Shown: positions 41,842-51,414, numbered from the stretch's first letter. The stretch: DNA of 64,000 bases from Roseateles depolymerans (GCF_003387155.1 NZ_QUMT01000002.1:1121694-1185693), one strand, 5' to 3'. The notes: generated from the letters alone by a model not told the origin. A program made the numbers and translations.

Positions 41842-43867
41842 GCTGCACACCCAAGGAAAGACGAGTGACGTGCGTCCGCTGCGATGGCGTCGCCAGGTGC
41901 TAGCCGTTGCGGCGGCACTGGCCACGAACGTGGTGATGGGTCTGGGCGTGACGCTGGCGACAGCCGCTCCGACCGAGGTTGGCAAGTCCGCGGCCACGGC
42001 CCAGCCTTGGTCGGCGACCACCACCTACGACACCGCCGGCACTTATGTCACCTACCGCGCCACCGTCAACGGCCAGGTCAAACAGGCCACCTTCATCAAT
42101 GCGTGGTGGACGCAAAACGAGCCCCCCAGTTTCGTCAGCAGTGACGGCCCCTGGAAGCAGGTCGGCACCGTGCAGCTGATCCAGGCGGACGGTTCGTCCA
42201 CCGTCGAGGCAGCGCCGCCCTGGTTTGCAACCGCGGCCTACACCGGCGGCAGTGTGGTGGTGGTGGACAGCCCGTCGGGCCGTCACTGCTACAGGGCCAA
42301 GTACTGGACGCAAGGCTTCGACCCGACCACGTCCGTCAGCCAGCCCTGGGAAACGCCGTGGGAATCGCTGGCCGCCTGCCCGGCAGCGCCAGCGGCGAGC
42401 AATGGCCATGCAACGGGCGGTTCGAATTCGAGCCCCCCGCCTGCAACCACCCCTGGCGCCACCCCGGACCCCGCACCGGTGAACGGCAACGGCAACGGCA
42501 GCGGCAACAGCAGCGACAACAGCACTGGAACGAACACTGGCAACGGCCAGGCCACGCCGCCTTCGGCACCGCCTCCCGCACCTCCCGCACCTCCAGCGCC
42601 TCCAGCGCCTCCCGCACCGCCCCCCACCGACAAACTGCCGCCCCAATCGGACCCCACCAACCCGACCTTGCCCTCCGGTACACCGATCGTGCCGCCGGTG
42701 ATCGTGGAGACCCCGCCCGCCAGCCCCGTCAAAGCGCCGGTGCTGAGCCCCGGCGCTGAACTGCCGGCCCAGGGCTACGCCTTCCTGCGCCGCGTGACCG
42801 TCGAGGACTGGAACTGGATGTTCCCGCTGCGCTCGGGTCGTTATGACACCACGGGGGGCACCCGCAATGCGCCTCCGTTCGCCCAGCCTGACGGCAGCAC
42901 CGACACCTTCCAGCTGTCGGCTTTCCGCCGCGCCGTGATGGAGTACAACGCCTGGGCCCAGGCCAACCACTACAAGCAATTCCTGAACGAAGGCACGCTG
43001 AAGCAGCAGGCCCAGGAATTCCTGGTGTTCTGGGCCAAGTCCTCTCGCGAGACCTCCGGCTCCTGGTCCAATGCGCCCGCGCCCTGGATCACCTCGATGA
43101 GCGACGACAACGGCACGCGGATGAATGTCTGGAAGGGCGGGCTCTACTGGGTGGAGGAAGTGGGCTACAGCAGCCGGCCCGACGGCACCAGTCCGGCCAT
43201 CGGTTATGTGGACACCGGCTCCACCGCCTTCCCGCCGGTGCCGGGTCGCTCGTACCATGGCCGTGGCGTGATCCAGCTGTCCTGGAACTACAACTATGGG
43301 GCCTTCTCCCGCTGGCTGTGGGACAGCGGCCTGATGCGGGACGTGATCACCGCGCCGGACGTGCTGCTGCGCCGCCCGGACCTGGTGGCCAGCAACGGCG
43401 CCCTGTCCATCCTGTCCGGCATCTGGTTCTGGATGACGCCCCAGGGCCAGAAGCCCTCGTCGCATGATGTGCTGTATGGCGACATCACGCACATCTCCAC
43501 CAACGGCAACGACACCGGCCTGCCGCAACTGCGCACCGGCATGACCGTCAAGGGCCAGCCCACCGGTCCGGTGGCCGTCGGCGACACGACGGATGAGGAC
43601 GTGATGGCCTTCCGCATCGGCAGCATCATCAACATCGTCAATGGCGGGTTGGAGTGCAACGGCGCGTCCTCGTGGCACAACGGTCCGCCGCAGCGGGTCA
43701 GCTACTACAACGCCTTCACCGCCTACTTCAACCAGAAGATGCCTGACCTGAAGGCCACTCGCGTGCGGGCCGCCACCAACGTGTGGGACGCCAAGATTTC
43801 GGCCTCGTCGCCGGAAGCGCTGAAAAGCGCCACCTGCTTCAATCAGAAGTCCTACTACGGCTGGTAA
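41831..43867 (+). CDS. GH19 chitinase with two N-terminal carbohydrate-binding-like modules
   Basis: The start MANKLHTQGKTS (41831) gives 678 residues with a signal peptide ending near residue 46. Two aromatic-rich modules follow: PWSATTTYDTAGTYVTYRA with AWWTQNEPP (about 55-105) and PPWFATAAYTGG with YRAKYWTQGFDP (about 120-180), resembling CBM5/12. A Pro/Gly/Asn-rich linker runs to about 310. The GH19 domain has the catalytic Glu in SSRETSGSW, a second in GGLYWVEEVGY, YHGRGVIQLSWNYNYG and INIVNGGLEC. It hydrolyses beta-1,4-linked N-acetylglucosamine in chitin outside the cell. It sits within the galactan locus but has no galactan-type operator. Confidence 0.92.
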   Translation: MANKLHTQGKTSDVRPLRWRRQVLAVAAALATNVVMGLGVTLATAAPTEVGKSAATAQPWSATTTYDTAGTYVTYRATVNGQVKQATFINAWWTQNEPPSFVSSDGPWKQVGTVQLIQADGSSTVEAAPPWFATAAYTGGSVVVVDSPSGRHCYRAKYWTQGFDPTTSVSQPWETPWESLAACPAAPAASNGHATGGSNSSPPPATTPGATPDPAPVNGNGNGSGNSSDNSTGTNTGNGQATPPSAPPPAPPAPPAPPAPPAPPPTDKLPPQSDPTNPTLPSGTPIVPPVIVETPPASPVKAPVLSPGAELPAQGYAFLRRVTVEDWNWMFPLRSGRYDTTGGTRNAPPFAQPDGSTDTFQLSAFRRAVMEYNAWAQANHYKQFLNEGTLKQQAQEFLVFWAKSSRETSGSWSNAPAPWITSMSDDNGTRMNVWKGGLYWVEEVGYSSRPDGTSPAIGYVDTGSTAFPPVPGRSYHGRGVIQLSWNYNYGAFSRWLWDSGLMRDVITAPDVLLRRPDLVASNGALSILSGIWFWMTPQGQKPSSHDVLYGDITHISTNGNDTGLPQLRTGMTVKGQPTGPVAVGDTTDEDVMAFRIGSIINIVNGGLECNGASSWHNGPPQRVSYYNAFTAYFNQKMPDLKATRVRAATNVWDAKISASSPEALKSATCFNQKSYYGW

Positions 43868-43900
43868 CAGCGAGCGCGTCCATCACGCATGCTCCCTACG

Positions 43901-43931
43901 GCCCCCAGCGCCTTCCGGCCCTGGGGGCTTT
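43901..43931. terminator. Hairpin between convergent GH19 and GH53 genes
   Basis: GCCCCCAG (43901-43908) pairs with CTGGGGGC (43921-43928) around a 12-base loop, followed by TTT on the plus strand. It lies between convergent genes and may terminate the chitinase message; the short T-run makes it weak. Confidence 0.55.
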
Positions 43932-43953
43932 GTCGTCCCAGGTCAAGCGGTGA

Positions 43954-44985
43954 TCAGAACGGGTCCAGCGCGCTGGTGAATCGTCCGGAGCCATCCAGCG
44001 CGCCCCAGGTGTAGCCCTGCCACCCCGGATAGGCCTGCGGCTCCCAATACAGCACGCCCAGCCCATTGCTGCCCAGCGCGGACACGCGTGTGAGCACATC
44101 CGCCAGCATGGCCTTGGCCGAAGCCGCCTGCTGCCAGTCCATGCCGGTCTCCGCGATGATCACCGGCTTCTTGTAGCGGGACACCATGTCCGCCATGTTG
44201 GTGGACAGCTGCGCATTGAGCGTGCTCCAGTTGCTGGCGGTGGGATAGTGCGACATGCCGATCACGTCGTACTTCGCGCCATTGGCCTTCATGCCGTCGA
44301 AGAACCAGCGGAACAGCGCGTTGTCATAGCCGTTGGACAGGTGCAGCACCACCTTCGCATTCGGGAACACCGCCTTGGTGGCGTCATACCCGCTGTTGAT
44401 CAGCTGCACCAGGTTGGAGAAGCTGCTGCCCGAGGCCTGGCCGCTGGGCCAGAGCATGCCGCTGTTGATCTCGTTGCCCACCTGCACATAGTCCACCGTC
44501 ACACCATTGGTCTTGAGGTAGCTCAGGATGCCCTGGGTGTGGGAATACACATCAGTGACCAGCTGGCTGAAGCTGTGGCTGGTCCAGGCGGCCGGCTTGG
44601 TCTGCTTTCCAGGGTCGGCCCAGCTGTCGCTGTAGTGGAAGGTCAGCATGATCTTCTGACCCTGGGCCGCCGCGCGCTTGGCCTTGTAAAGCGTGTCGGC
44701 GCCGTCGCACCAGCCGCCGCTCGGGTTGACCCACACCCGCAGACGGATGGTGTTGACGCCGAGGTCACTGAGCAGCTTGAACGGATCGGTCTTGGTGCCG
44801 GCGCTGTTGTAGAAGCTGTAGCCGGCCGACTCCTCCTGGCTAACCCAGCTCACATCGGCGCCCTTGACCAGCGTTGCCGCCAGCGCGGGCAGCGGCAGCA
44901 GGCCGCCGGACACCGCAGCGGCTGCGGCCATTCCCTTCAAGCCCGTGTGCAGGGCTTCGCGTCGTGTCCACTGTCTCTTCTTCAT
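43954..44985 (-). CDS. GH53 endo-beta-1,4-galactanase, second enzyme
   Basis: The 343-residue protein starts MKKRQWTRREALHTG, a twin-arginine-type signal ending near PALAA (residue 37). The mature enzyme has LVKGADVSWVSQEES, RLRVWVNPSGGW, LTFHYSDSWADPGKQTKP, acid/base Glu in QVGNEINSGMLWP, nucleophile Glu in IIAETGMDW and VLYWEPQAYPGW. It is shorter than the enzyme at 37077 and lacks its linker, so the two probably differ in location or preferred chain length. It is the last gene of the leftward operon, 60 bases after galM. Confidence 0.93.
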   Translation of the reverse strand: MKKRQWTRREALHTGLKGMAAAAAVSGGLLPLPALAATLVKGADVSWVSQEESAGYSFYNSAGTKTDPFKLLSDLGVNTIRLRVWVNPSGGWCDGADTLYKAKRAAAQGQKIMLTFHYSDSWADPGKQTKPAAWTSHSFSQLVTDVYSHTQGILSYLKTNGVTVDYVQVGNEINSGMLWPSGQASGSSFSNLVQLINSGYDATKAVFPNAKVVLHLSNGYDNALFRWFFDGMKANGAKYDVIGMSHYPTASNWSTLNAQLSTNMADMVSRYKKPVIIAETGMDWQQAASAKAMLADVLTRVSALGSNGLGVLYWEPQAYPGWQGYTWGALDGSGRFTSALDPF

Positions 44986-45045
44986 TCCCTTGTCTCCTTT
45001 GGTTGGTCTGTGGGGGGAATTCGGATGCAGCTGGCCCTTCTGTGC

Positions 45046-46314
45046 TCAGGGCCGGAAGCGATATCGGATGCGGTGCGCCCAGACCGACCCCGGGCGCAGC
45101 CAGCAGTCCGGCTGAGGCCATTCGGGGTGATGGGGGCTGTCGGGCAGGTATTGCGGCTCCAGCGCGATGCCGCTGAAGGCCGGCCAGTTCGGATGGCAGC
45201 CTTGGGTGCCGCTGCCCAGGAACTCGCCGGTGTAGACCTGCAGCGCCGGCAGCGTGGTGAAGAGGTCCATGGCCAGCAGCCCGTCGGCGGACTTGAGCGT
45301 GGCTGCGGCACGGGCCATGCTGGCGATGCCTTCCTCCAGCAGGAAGGCGTTGTCCAGCGCCTGGCCGATGGTGCGGCCGCTGCGGTAGTCCCAGCGGCCC
45401 GCCTGCAGATGCTCCACCGAGGTGGGGTCGCCAGTGGGCAGGCCTTGTCCATCCACCGGCAGCACGCGGGACGCGGTCACCTGCAGACGCTGATGGCGCA
45501 CATCACGGTCACGGTGACCGTCCAGCTGGAAGTAGGCGTGGTTGGTCAACCCCACTGGCGACGCGCGGGTGCCGCCCAGACGGGCGCGGTAGTCGATCTC
45601 CACGACATAGCCAGGCAGCAGCCGATACAGGACTTCCACCGAGAGGTCGCCGGGGAAGCCCTGGTCCCCGTCTTCGGAGTGCAGGCCCAGGCGCAGACGA
45701 TCGCCGGCCTGCTCCAGCAGGGTCCATTCACGCTGATGGAATCCGCCGGGGCCGCCATGAAGCTGGTGGTTCGCGCCCGGCTCGGTGGCGAGCGTCCAGC
45801 TGCGGTCGCCGGACCGCAGGCGCTGACCCGCAATACGGTTGGCCCAGCGGCCGACCGTGGCACCGACATAGGCGCGGTTGCGCCGCTGCGAGTCCAGATC
45901 GTCGAAGCCGAGCAGTACTTCGCGGCTGGCCCCATCGCGCATCGGCACGCGGCAGCCCACCCAACTGGCGCCCAGGCCCAGCACCCGGATCTGCAGGCCC
46001 TCCGGCCCGGTCAGGGTCCAGGCGTCCACGGCATCGGCACAGCGCACGGGGGGCTGCCCCGAACGGTCGCTGGGTGCCACGAAGTCGCCGAACTTCTGAT
46101 TCCATTCGCCGGGAGCCTCGGGGCGGGAGGCGTCCAGATTCAGGTCCAGATTCAGGTCCACATCACGGCCCTGATGAGCGTTCGGATGTAGGCGCAGATC
46201 AGGCTCGGGATTCGAATCCAGATCGAGATCCAGGTCGCTCTCCGTGTCCGCAAACGCATCCGCGGCACGGCCGCCGCCGGCGCTGCCGTTCGGGGTGCCT
46301 TCCACCACGCTCAT
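45046..46314 (-). CDS. galM: Aldose 1-epimerase (galactose mutarotase) with acidic N-terminal extension
   Basis: The 422-residue protein interconverts alpha- and beta-galactose before GalK. Mutarotase landmarks are GATVGRWANRIAG, catalytic His in NHQLHGGPGGFHQREW, TNHAYFQLDGH, and the catalytic Glu in GIALEPQYLPDSPHHPEWP. The first 95 or so residues form an unusual extension with Asp/Leu runs (DLDLDLDSN, DLNLDLNLDAS) encoded in part by a 12-base tandem repeat near 46136-46159. The start overlaps the upstream permease stop by ATGA. No signal peptide is seen, so it is cytoplasmic. A later start is possible but would lack the coupling. Confidence 0.9.
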   Translation of the reverse strand: MSVVEGTPNGSAGGGRAADAFADTESDLDLDLDSNPEPDLRLHPNAHQGRDVDLNLDLNLDASRPEAPGEWNQKFGDFVAPSDRSGQPPVRCADAVDAWTLTGPEGLQIRVLGLGASWVGCRVPMRDGASREVLLGFDDLDSQRRNRAYVGATVGRWANRIAGQRLRSGDRSWTLATEPGANHQLHGGPGGFHQREWTLLEQAGDRLRLGLHSEDGDQGFPGDLSVEVLYRLLPGYVVEIDYRARLGGTRASPVGLTNHAYFQLDGHRDRDVRHQRLQVTASRVLPVDGQGLPTGDPTSVEHLQAGRWDYRSGRTIGQALDNAFLLEEGIASMARAAATLKSADGLLAMDLFTTLPALQVYTGEFLGSGTQGCHPNWPAFSGIALEPQYLPDSPHHPEWPQPDCWLRPGSVWAHRIRYRFRP

Positions 46315-47201
46315 TCCTTCACCCCGCCCGCCGTCAAACCCGCCACCAGCCAGCGCTGCATCAGCAGGAACATCAGCGTCAGCGGCAGCCCGGCCAGCAA
46401 GGCCGTGGCGGCAAAGTCGCCCCAGAGATACCGCTGGTTGAACAGGAACAGGCGCGAGCCCACGGCCAGCGTCAGTTGCTGCTCGTCATGCAGCAGCACC
46501 GAGGCGACCGGGTACTCGATCATCGCGCCCAGGAAGGCCAGCACGAACACCACCGCCAGCACCGGCTTGGCCAGCGGCAGCAGCACCATCACGAAGGACT
46601 GCCAGCGGCTGGCGCCGTCCACGGCGGCCGCTTCTTCCAGATCGGGCGGAATGCTCTCGAAGTACCCCTTCACCAGCCAGATGTGCTGCGCCACCGCGCC
46701 GGTGTAGGCCAGCGCCAGGCTCCAGTGGCTGTTCAGGCCGAGCCAGGGCACCCAGTCGCCCAGCCGGTCGAAGATGGCATAGATGGCCACCAGCGCCAGC
46801 ACCGACGGGAACATCTGCAGCAGCAGCATGGCGGTCAACGTGCCGTCGCGGCCGGCAAAGCGCATGCGGGCGAAGGCATAGGCGCTGGTCACCGACAGCA
46901 CCAGGCACACCGCCGCGCTGACCAGCGCCACCTTCATCGAATTGAAGATCCACTGCAGCACCGGGAACGGCGGCTGGGTCACGCGGCCCTGCGCATCGGT
47001 CACCGGCAGGCCCAGGGCCAGGCGCCAGTGCTCGAAGCTGATCTCGCTGGGGATCAGGCTGCCGCCGGCAAAGTTGCCGGGCCGCAGCGAGATCGAGACG
47101 ATCATCAGCAGCGGCAACAGGCTCAGCACGATGAACACCAGCAGGAAGGCATGCAAGGCCAGCACACGCCAGCGTTGCGAGGAGGTCATCACCATCGGCA
47201 T
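46311..47201 (-). CDS. ABC sugar transporter permease (MalG/GanQ-like)
   Basis: The 296-residue inner-membrane protein has six predicted helices and the ATPase-contact EAA loop EEAAAVDGASRWQSFVMVLL, followed by LPLAKPVL. It ends LVAGLTAGGVKE, typical of MalG. It pairs with the permease encoded just upstream. Together with the solute-binding protein, the ATPase and the beta-galactosidases in the same operon this suggests uptake of galacto-oligosaccharides; maltose-type similarity alone does not decide the sugar. It overlaps galM by four bases. Confidence 0.92.
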   Translation of the reverse strand: MPMVMTSSQRWRVLALHAFLLVFIVLSLLPLLMIVSISLRPGNFAGGSLIPSEISFEHWRLALGLPVTDAQGRVTQPPFPVLQWIFNSMKVALVSAAVCLVLSVTSAYAFARMRFAGRDGTLTAMLLLQMFPSVLALVAIYAIFDRLGDWVPWLGLNSHWSLALAYTGAVAQHIWLVKGYFESIPPDLEEAAAVDGASRWQSFVMVLLPLAKPVLAVVFVLAFLGAMIEYPVASVLLHDEQQLTLAVGSRLFLFNQRYLWGDFAATALLAGLPLTLMFLLMQRWLVAGLTAGGVKE

Positions 47202-47252
47202 AGGGGTTTCCGTCAGTCCGAGTCAGTCCGGGTCAGTCTGCGTCGATGCCGC

Positions 47253-48863
47253 TCAGCGCCGCACCGTCTTCGCGCCACCGAAGAAGCGCAGGTTCACATA
47301 GGCCAGCAGCGCCACGATCACGAACACGATCGAAGAGATCGCGCAGGCCAGCGCATAGTTCTGGCCGCCGTCGTTAAAGGCGATGCGGTAGGTGTAGGAC
47401 GCCAGCAGGTCGGTCGCGCCCACCGGCACCACCGTGTCCAGATAGTCCGGCGCGCCTTCGGTCAGCAGGGCGATCAGCGTGAGGTTGTTGAAGTTGGCCG
47501 CGAAGGACGCCACCAGCAGCGGCGCCATCGGCCGCATCACCAGGGGCAGCGTGATGCGGAACAGGTTGGTCAGCGGCCCGGCACCGGCCAGCGCCGACGC
47601 TTCATACAAGTCTTCCGGGATGGCCTTGAGCAGGCCCATGGCCAGGATCATCATGTACGGATACCCGAGCCAGGTGTTGACCGTCAGCACCATCGCCCGG
47701 GCCAGGGTGGCGTCGCTGAACCAGCCGGGGCGCACGCCGAAGAGCAGGTCCAGCACCAGGTTGATCTCGCCCAGGTTCTCGTTGAAGAGCCCGCGGAACA
47801 CCGGGATGGAGATGAAGGCCGGCACGGCATACGGCAGGAACAGCGCGATGCGGTAGGCGGAGCGCCCCTTGAGCGCCGGCCAGCTCAGCGCGACGGCAAA
47901 GAACAGCCCGAGCGCGAAGGTCAGCAGCGTGTTGAGCGTCGCGAAACTCACCGTCCAGGCGAAGACGCGGCCGAAGGGTTCGAGGAACTGGCGGTCCCCG
48001 AAGATGCGGCCGTAGTTGGCCCAGCCGACCGTCGTGCGGAAGCCGGGTTCCAGGGCGCGGCCCTGCGCGTCACGCCAGACGCCGGCGGCATGGTCGGCGG
48101 TAATCAGGCTGCCGTCGCGCAGGTCCACGAGGTGGTCGGGGTCCTGGGCCGCGCCGGGGCCGTCACGCTTGAGGACGTAGCGCGGCTTCTGGTCGGTGAT
48201 GCGGTGCAGGCTGGCAAGTCGCCAGGTTCGGGCATCGGGGCTGCGCAGGACGAGGTGGCGCAGTTGCGGCAGCAGGGCCACCACATCGCGACTGCTCAGC
48301 CGCTGGGCCCCGGACACAGCGGCCTGGGTCACCGACGACGCACTTGGCGCCGCGGGGGAAGGAGACGGGTCTGGCAGCAGCGCCACGGGGTTGCCGCCCT
48401 CGGCGACCTCCGCCAGCGCGAAGGTCTCGCTGCGCCATGGCTGCTCGTCATCATCGACCAGCGTGGCCACGTACTTGGGCCCTGTCCCGGACCCCTTGGC
48501 ATCGTCCAACTTCCACAGGCTCAGGTCCATGCCCCGGCCTTCGCTGTCGGCCTGCTGCAGCAGCACCTCGGTCGCACGGGTGAAGGACAGCAGGTGAGCC
48601 GAGCTGTAGTTGGTGAAGCCGATCGCCAGCGTGAAGCCCATCGGCAGCACGATGAACACGGCCACCGCCAACACGCCCGGCGTCACATAGCGCCAGGCCT
48701 GCAGGCGCTTGGAGAACTGCAGCATCACCAGCAGTCCGGCCAGGCCCAGCACCGCCATGGCCCAGCCAGCTTCGTGGCCGCGCAGCAGTTGCTGGCACAG
48801 GAACAGCAGTCCGAGGACCGCCAGGAGGTTCAGGGCATGAAGGCCCCAGCTCAGCGCGCGCAT
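47253..48863 (-). CDS. ABC sugar transporter permease (MalF-like)
   Basis: The 536-residue protein is of the long MalF type: three N-terminal membrane helices, a large periplasmic loop of about 180 residues (about 95-275), then the core permease helices with GWANYGRIFG and the EAA loop EASALAGAGPLTNLFRITLP. The end reads YVNLRFFGGAKTVRR. It forms the channel with the MalG-like subunit. Its start overlaps the stop of the solute-binding protein by one base (TGATG). Confidence 0.92.
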   Translation of the reverse strand: MRALSWGLHALNLLAVLGLLFLCQQLLRGHEAGWAMAVLGLAGLLVMLQFSKRLQAWRYVTPGVLAVAVFIVLPMGFTLAIGFTNYSSAHLLSFTRATEVLLQQADSEGRGMDLSLWKLDDAKGSGTGPKYVATLVDDDEQPWRSETFALAEVAEGGNPVALLPDPSPSPAAPSASSVTQAAVSGAQRLSSRDVVALLPQLRHLVLRSPDARTWRLASLHRITDQKPRYVLKRDGPGAAQDPDHLVDLRDGSLITADHAAGVWRDAQGRALEPGFRTTVGWANYGRIFGDRQFLEPFGRVFAWTVSFATLNTLLTFALGLFFAVALSWPALKGRSAYRIALFLPYAVPAFISIPVFRGLFNENLGEINLVLDLLFGVRPGWFSDATLARAMVLTVNTWLGYPYMMILAMGLLKAIPEDLYEASALAGAGPLTNLFRITLPLVMRPMAPLLVASFAANFNNLTLIALLTEGAPDYLDTVVPVGATDLLASYTYRIAFNDGGQNYALACAISSIVFVIVALLAYVNLRFFGGAKTVRR

Positions 48864-50260
48864 CAGCGGACCTCCCCGCTCGACGCCGCTGAAGCGAGCG
48901 ACCCCGCGCCGGTCGAGGCGAGCGACCCCGAGGCGGCCGAGGCGCCGCTCCGGCCCTCCGCCGCCGCGTCACCCCCCTGCCCCGCCACGCGCTTCGCCGC
49001 CCGGGTGAGGCCTTCGTCCACCCCTTCCCGGCCCTGCGTGATGCTCTGCACCGCCGCATTCATCGCGGTCCAGAAGCGCGCCATCTCCGGGATGTTGGGC
49101 ATCGGCTCGCCCAGTTGGGCGGCCTCGGCCGTGCCGGCGGCCAGCGCATCACCCTTGAGCTCCGCCAGCAGCGTGCGGTTGGCCGGCACGCCCAGCGGCA
49201 CATGGGCCTGCATGGCCCGCAGGCCGTCCAGGCTCAGCAGATAGTTCTCGATGAATTCAGTGGCCAGCAGCGGCTGTCGGCTGGCTGCGCAGACCATCGC
49301 GCCCAGCACGCCCACCATCGGTCGTCCCGGCCGCCCCTGCAGGGACGGCAAGGGTGCGGCGGCCACGCGCAGGCCGCTCTTGGTCAGGTTGTTCCAGCCC
49401 CAGGGGCCATTGATGGTCATGGCCACGCGGCCCTCGTTGATCGCCGCTTCGCTCTCGGCATAGGTGGCGGTGCGGGGCACCACGCCCTCGTCCACCAGAC
49501 GCTTGAGCAGCGCCATGCCTTGCCGGGTGCCCGGCGTGTCGATGCCGTTGCAGCGGGCATCCCAGCTGCCGTCGTCGCGACGGGCAAAGGCAAAGCCACC
49601 GCCGGCCGACATCAGCGGATAGGTGTAATAGAACTCGTTGTAGGGCCACATGATGGCCCGGCGTCCGGAGGGACGCAGCTGGCGGTCCAGCGCAAAGACC
49701 TCGTCCCAGGTGCGCGGAATACGCGGCACCAGGTCGAGATTGCAGATCAGCGCCACCGTCTCGATGGCGATCGGATACCCCCAGGTGCGCCCGCCGATGC
49801 GCCATGGCGACCAGGCCAGTGGATTGATCTCGTCCCGCAGCCGGCGCGACGGGGCCACCGGCCGGATCAGGCCCGAGGCGGCCCAGCCGCCGGCCCGGTC
49901 ATGCGGCCAGATCCACACATCGGGGCCCTTGCCCGCGGCCGCGGCCTGCTCAAACTTGGAAACGCCGTTTTCGGGATGCTCCACCCGCACGGCGATGCCG
50001 GTGTCGCGGGTGAAGACCTCGCCGATCTTGACGATGCCCTCGTAGCCCTTGTCGCCGTTGATCCAGATGCGCAGCGGCTCGCGACCGGCCAGCAGCCCGG
50101 CCGATGCAGGGCCGGCCAGCGACGACAGGACCGTGCCCAGGCCGGCCTGCAGGCCCAGTCCCGCACCGACGCGCAGCCATTGCCGGCGACCCGGCACGAT
50201 CTGCGCGGGATCCGCCTCATCAATGAGCCCCATCGGGCCGTCCTTGCCGGTCATCCGCAT
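48863..50260 (-). CDS. Sugar ABC transporter solute-binding protein (MalE-like) with Tat-like signal
   Basis: The 465-residue protein has a signal region GRRQWLRVGAGLGLQAGLG, which begins with a twin-arginine-type motif instead of the usual Sec signal. The mature part follows the MalE pattern: LRIWINGDKGYEGI, GPDVWIWPHDRAGGWA, YPIAIETVALICN, and GRVAMTINGPWGWNNL with a C-terminal FWTAMNAAVQSITQGRE. The last 45 residues are a repetitive Ala/Ser/Gly tail (SLASTGAGSLASAASSG) absent from typical members. It starts inside the end of the ATPase gene. The ligand is probably a galacto-oligosaccharide (inference from context). Confidence 0.9.
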   Translation of the reverse strand: MRMTGKDGPMGLIDEADPAQIVPGRRQWLRVGAGLGLQAGLGTVLSSLAGPASAGLLAGREPLRIWINGDKGYEGIVKIGEVFTRDTGIAVRVEHPENGVSKFEQAAAAGKGPDVWIWPHDRAGGWAASGLIRPVAPSRRLRDEINPLAWSPWRIGGRTWGYPIAIETVALICNLDLVPRIPRTWDEVFALDRQLRPSGRRAIMWPYNEFYYTYPLMSAGGGFAFARRDDGSWDARCNGIDTPGTRQGMALLKRLVDEGVVPRTATYAESEAAINEGRVAMTINGPWGWNNLTKSGLRVAAAPLPSLQGRPGRPMVGVLGAMVCAASRQPLLATEFIENYLLSLDGLRAMQAHVPLGVPANRTLLAELKGDALAAGTAEAAQLGEPMPNIPEMARFWTAMNAAVQSITQGREGVDEGLTRAAKRVAGQGGDAAAEGRSGASAASGSLASTGAGSLASAASSGEVR

Positions 50261-51411
50261 GAGGCGACCTCATCCTGCAGTCGAGGCACGGCCACGCCGC
50301 GCGTGTCGAACAGATGCACATCGTCCCGCAGCGCCGCCACCGGCAGGGCTTCGCCCACCCGCGGCACGGCGGCGCCTTCGGGCAGACGCAGCACCATCGC
50401 GCCGCCAGGCCCGGACAGATACGCCAGGCTCTGGTCGCCCAGATGCTCCATCCACTGCACCTGGCTGAGCATCGTCTCGGTCAGGCGCGGATCGCTGCCC
50501 GTGGCCGGACGCAGATGCTCGGCGCGCACGCCCAGCGTCACTGCATCGCCCTCGGCCAGCGCGTCCGCACGCATCGGCAGCGACAGCACGGTGCCGTCCT
50601 GCAGGGCCACATGCACGCCATCCGCCGCGCGTGCGCGCACGGTCGCGGGCAGGAAGTTCATCCGCGGCGAACCCAGAAAACCCGCCACGAACAGGTTGCG
50701 CGGCCGGTGATACAGCGCCAGCGGCGCGCCGCACTGGGCGACGCTGGCCTGCGGCTCGGTCGCACCGGGCGGCGGCGGTTGCAGCAGCACCATGCGGTCG
50801 GCCAGGGTCATGGCTTCAACCTGGTCATGGGTCACGTAGATGGAGCTGGCGCGGCCCTGGCTGCGGTGCAGACGGGCGATCTCCAGCCGGGTCTGCTGCC
50901 GCAGGGCGGCATCCAGGTTGGACAGCGGCTCGTCGAACAGGAAGACCCCGGGCTGGCGCACCAGCGCGCGGCCGATGGCCACCCGCTGACGCTGCCCGCC
51001 GGACAGCTCGCGCGGCTTGCGCTGCAGCAGATGCTCGATCTGCAGCAGCCGCGCCACTTCCTCGATGCGCTTGCGCGCCTCCGGCTTGGGCACGCGGGCC
51101 AGTCGCAGGCCAAAGCCCAGGTTGTCCGCCACGTCCAGGTGCGGATACAGCGCGTAGCTCTGGAACACCATGGCGACATCGCGTTCACCGGGCGCCAGCT
51201 CATTGACACGCCGGCCGCCGATGCGCAGCTCCCCATGGGTGATGGTGTCCAGGCCGGCGATCATGCGCAGCAGGGTCGACTTGCCGCAGCCGGACGGCCC
51301 GACAAACACGCAGAACTCGCCCTCGGCGATGTCCAGCGAAACTTCATGCACCGTGGGCACGCCGCCCTCGACATAGGTCTTGCCGATGCGATCGAGTTGA
51401 ACCGATGCCAT
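50251..51411 (-). CDS. ABC sugar transporter ATPase (MalK/UgpC-like)
   Basis: The 386-residue protein has Walker A GPSGCGKSTLLRM, Q-loop VFQSYALYP, signature LSGGQRQRVAIG, Walker B VFLFDEPLSNLDA and the H-loop YVTHDQ. The C-terminal TOBE-type regulatory domain (about 240-386) contains GFLGSPRMNFLPA. It powers the importer formed by the three proteins encoded downstream. It starts three bases before the end of the GH35 gene is reached on the other side, and overlaps the solute-binding gene by ten bases. Confidence 0.94.
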   Translation of the reverse strand: MASVQLDRIGKTYVEGGVPTVHEVSLDIAEGEFCVFVGPSGCGKSTLLRMIAGLDTITHGELRIGGRRVNELAPGERDVAMVFQSYALYPHLDVADNLGFGLRLARVPKPEARKRIEEVARLLQIEHLLQRKPRELSGGQRQRVAIGRALVRQPGVFLFDEPLSNLDAALRQQTRLEIARLHRSQGRASSIYVTHDQVEAMTLADRMVLLQPPPPGATEPQASVAQCGAPLALYHRPRNLFVAGFLGSPRMNFLPATVRARAADGVHVALQDGTVLSLPMRADALAEGDAVTLGVRAEHLRPATGSDPRLTETMLSQVQWMEHLGDQSLAYLSGPGGAMVLRLPEGAAVPRVGEALPVAALRDDVHLFDTRGVAVPRLQDEVASCG

Positions 51412-51414
51412 GGG

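Noticed and set aside
46074-49244. 1056-codon open frame on the plus strand opposite the ABC transporter genes
   Set aside because: It spans several well-recognised genes on the minus strand, and its His/Gln/Arg-rich translation shows no domain.
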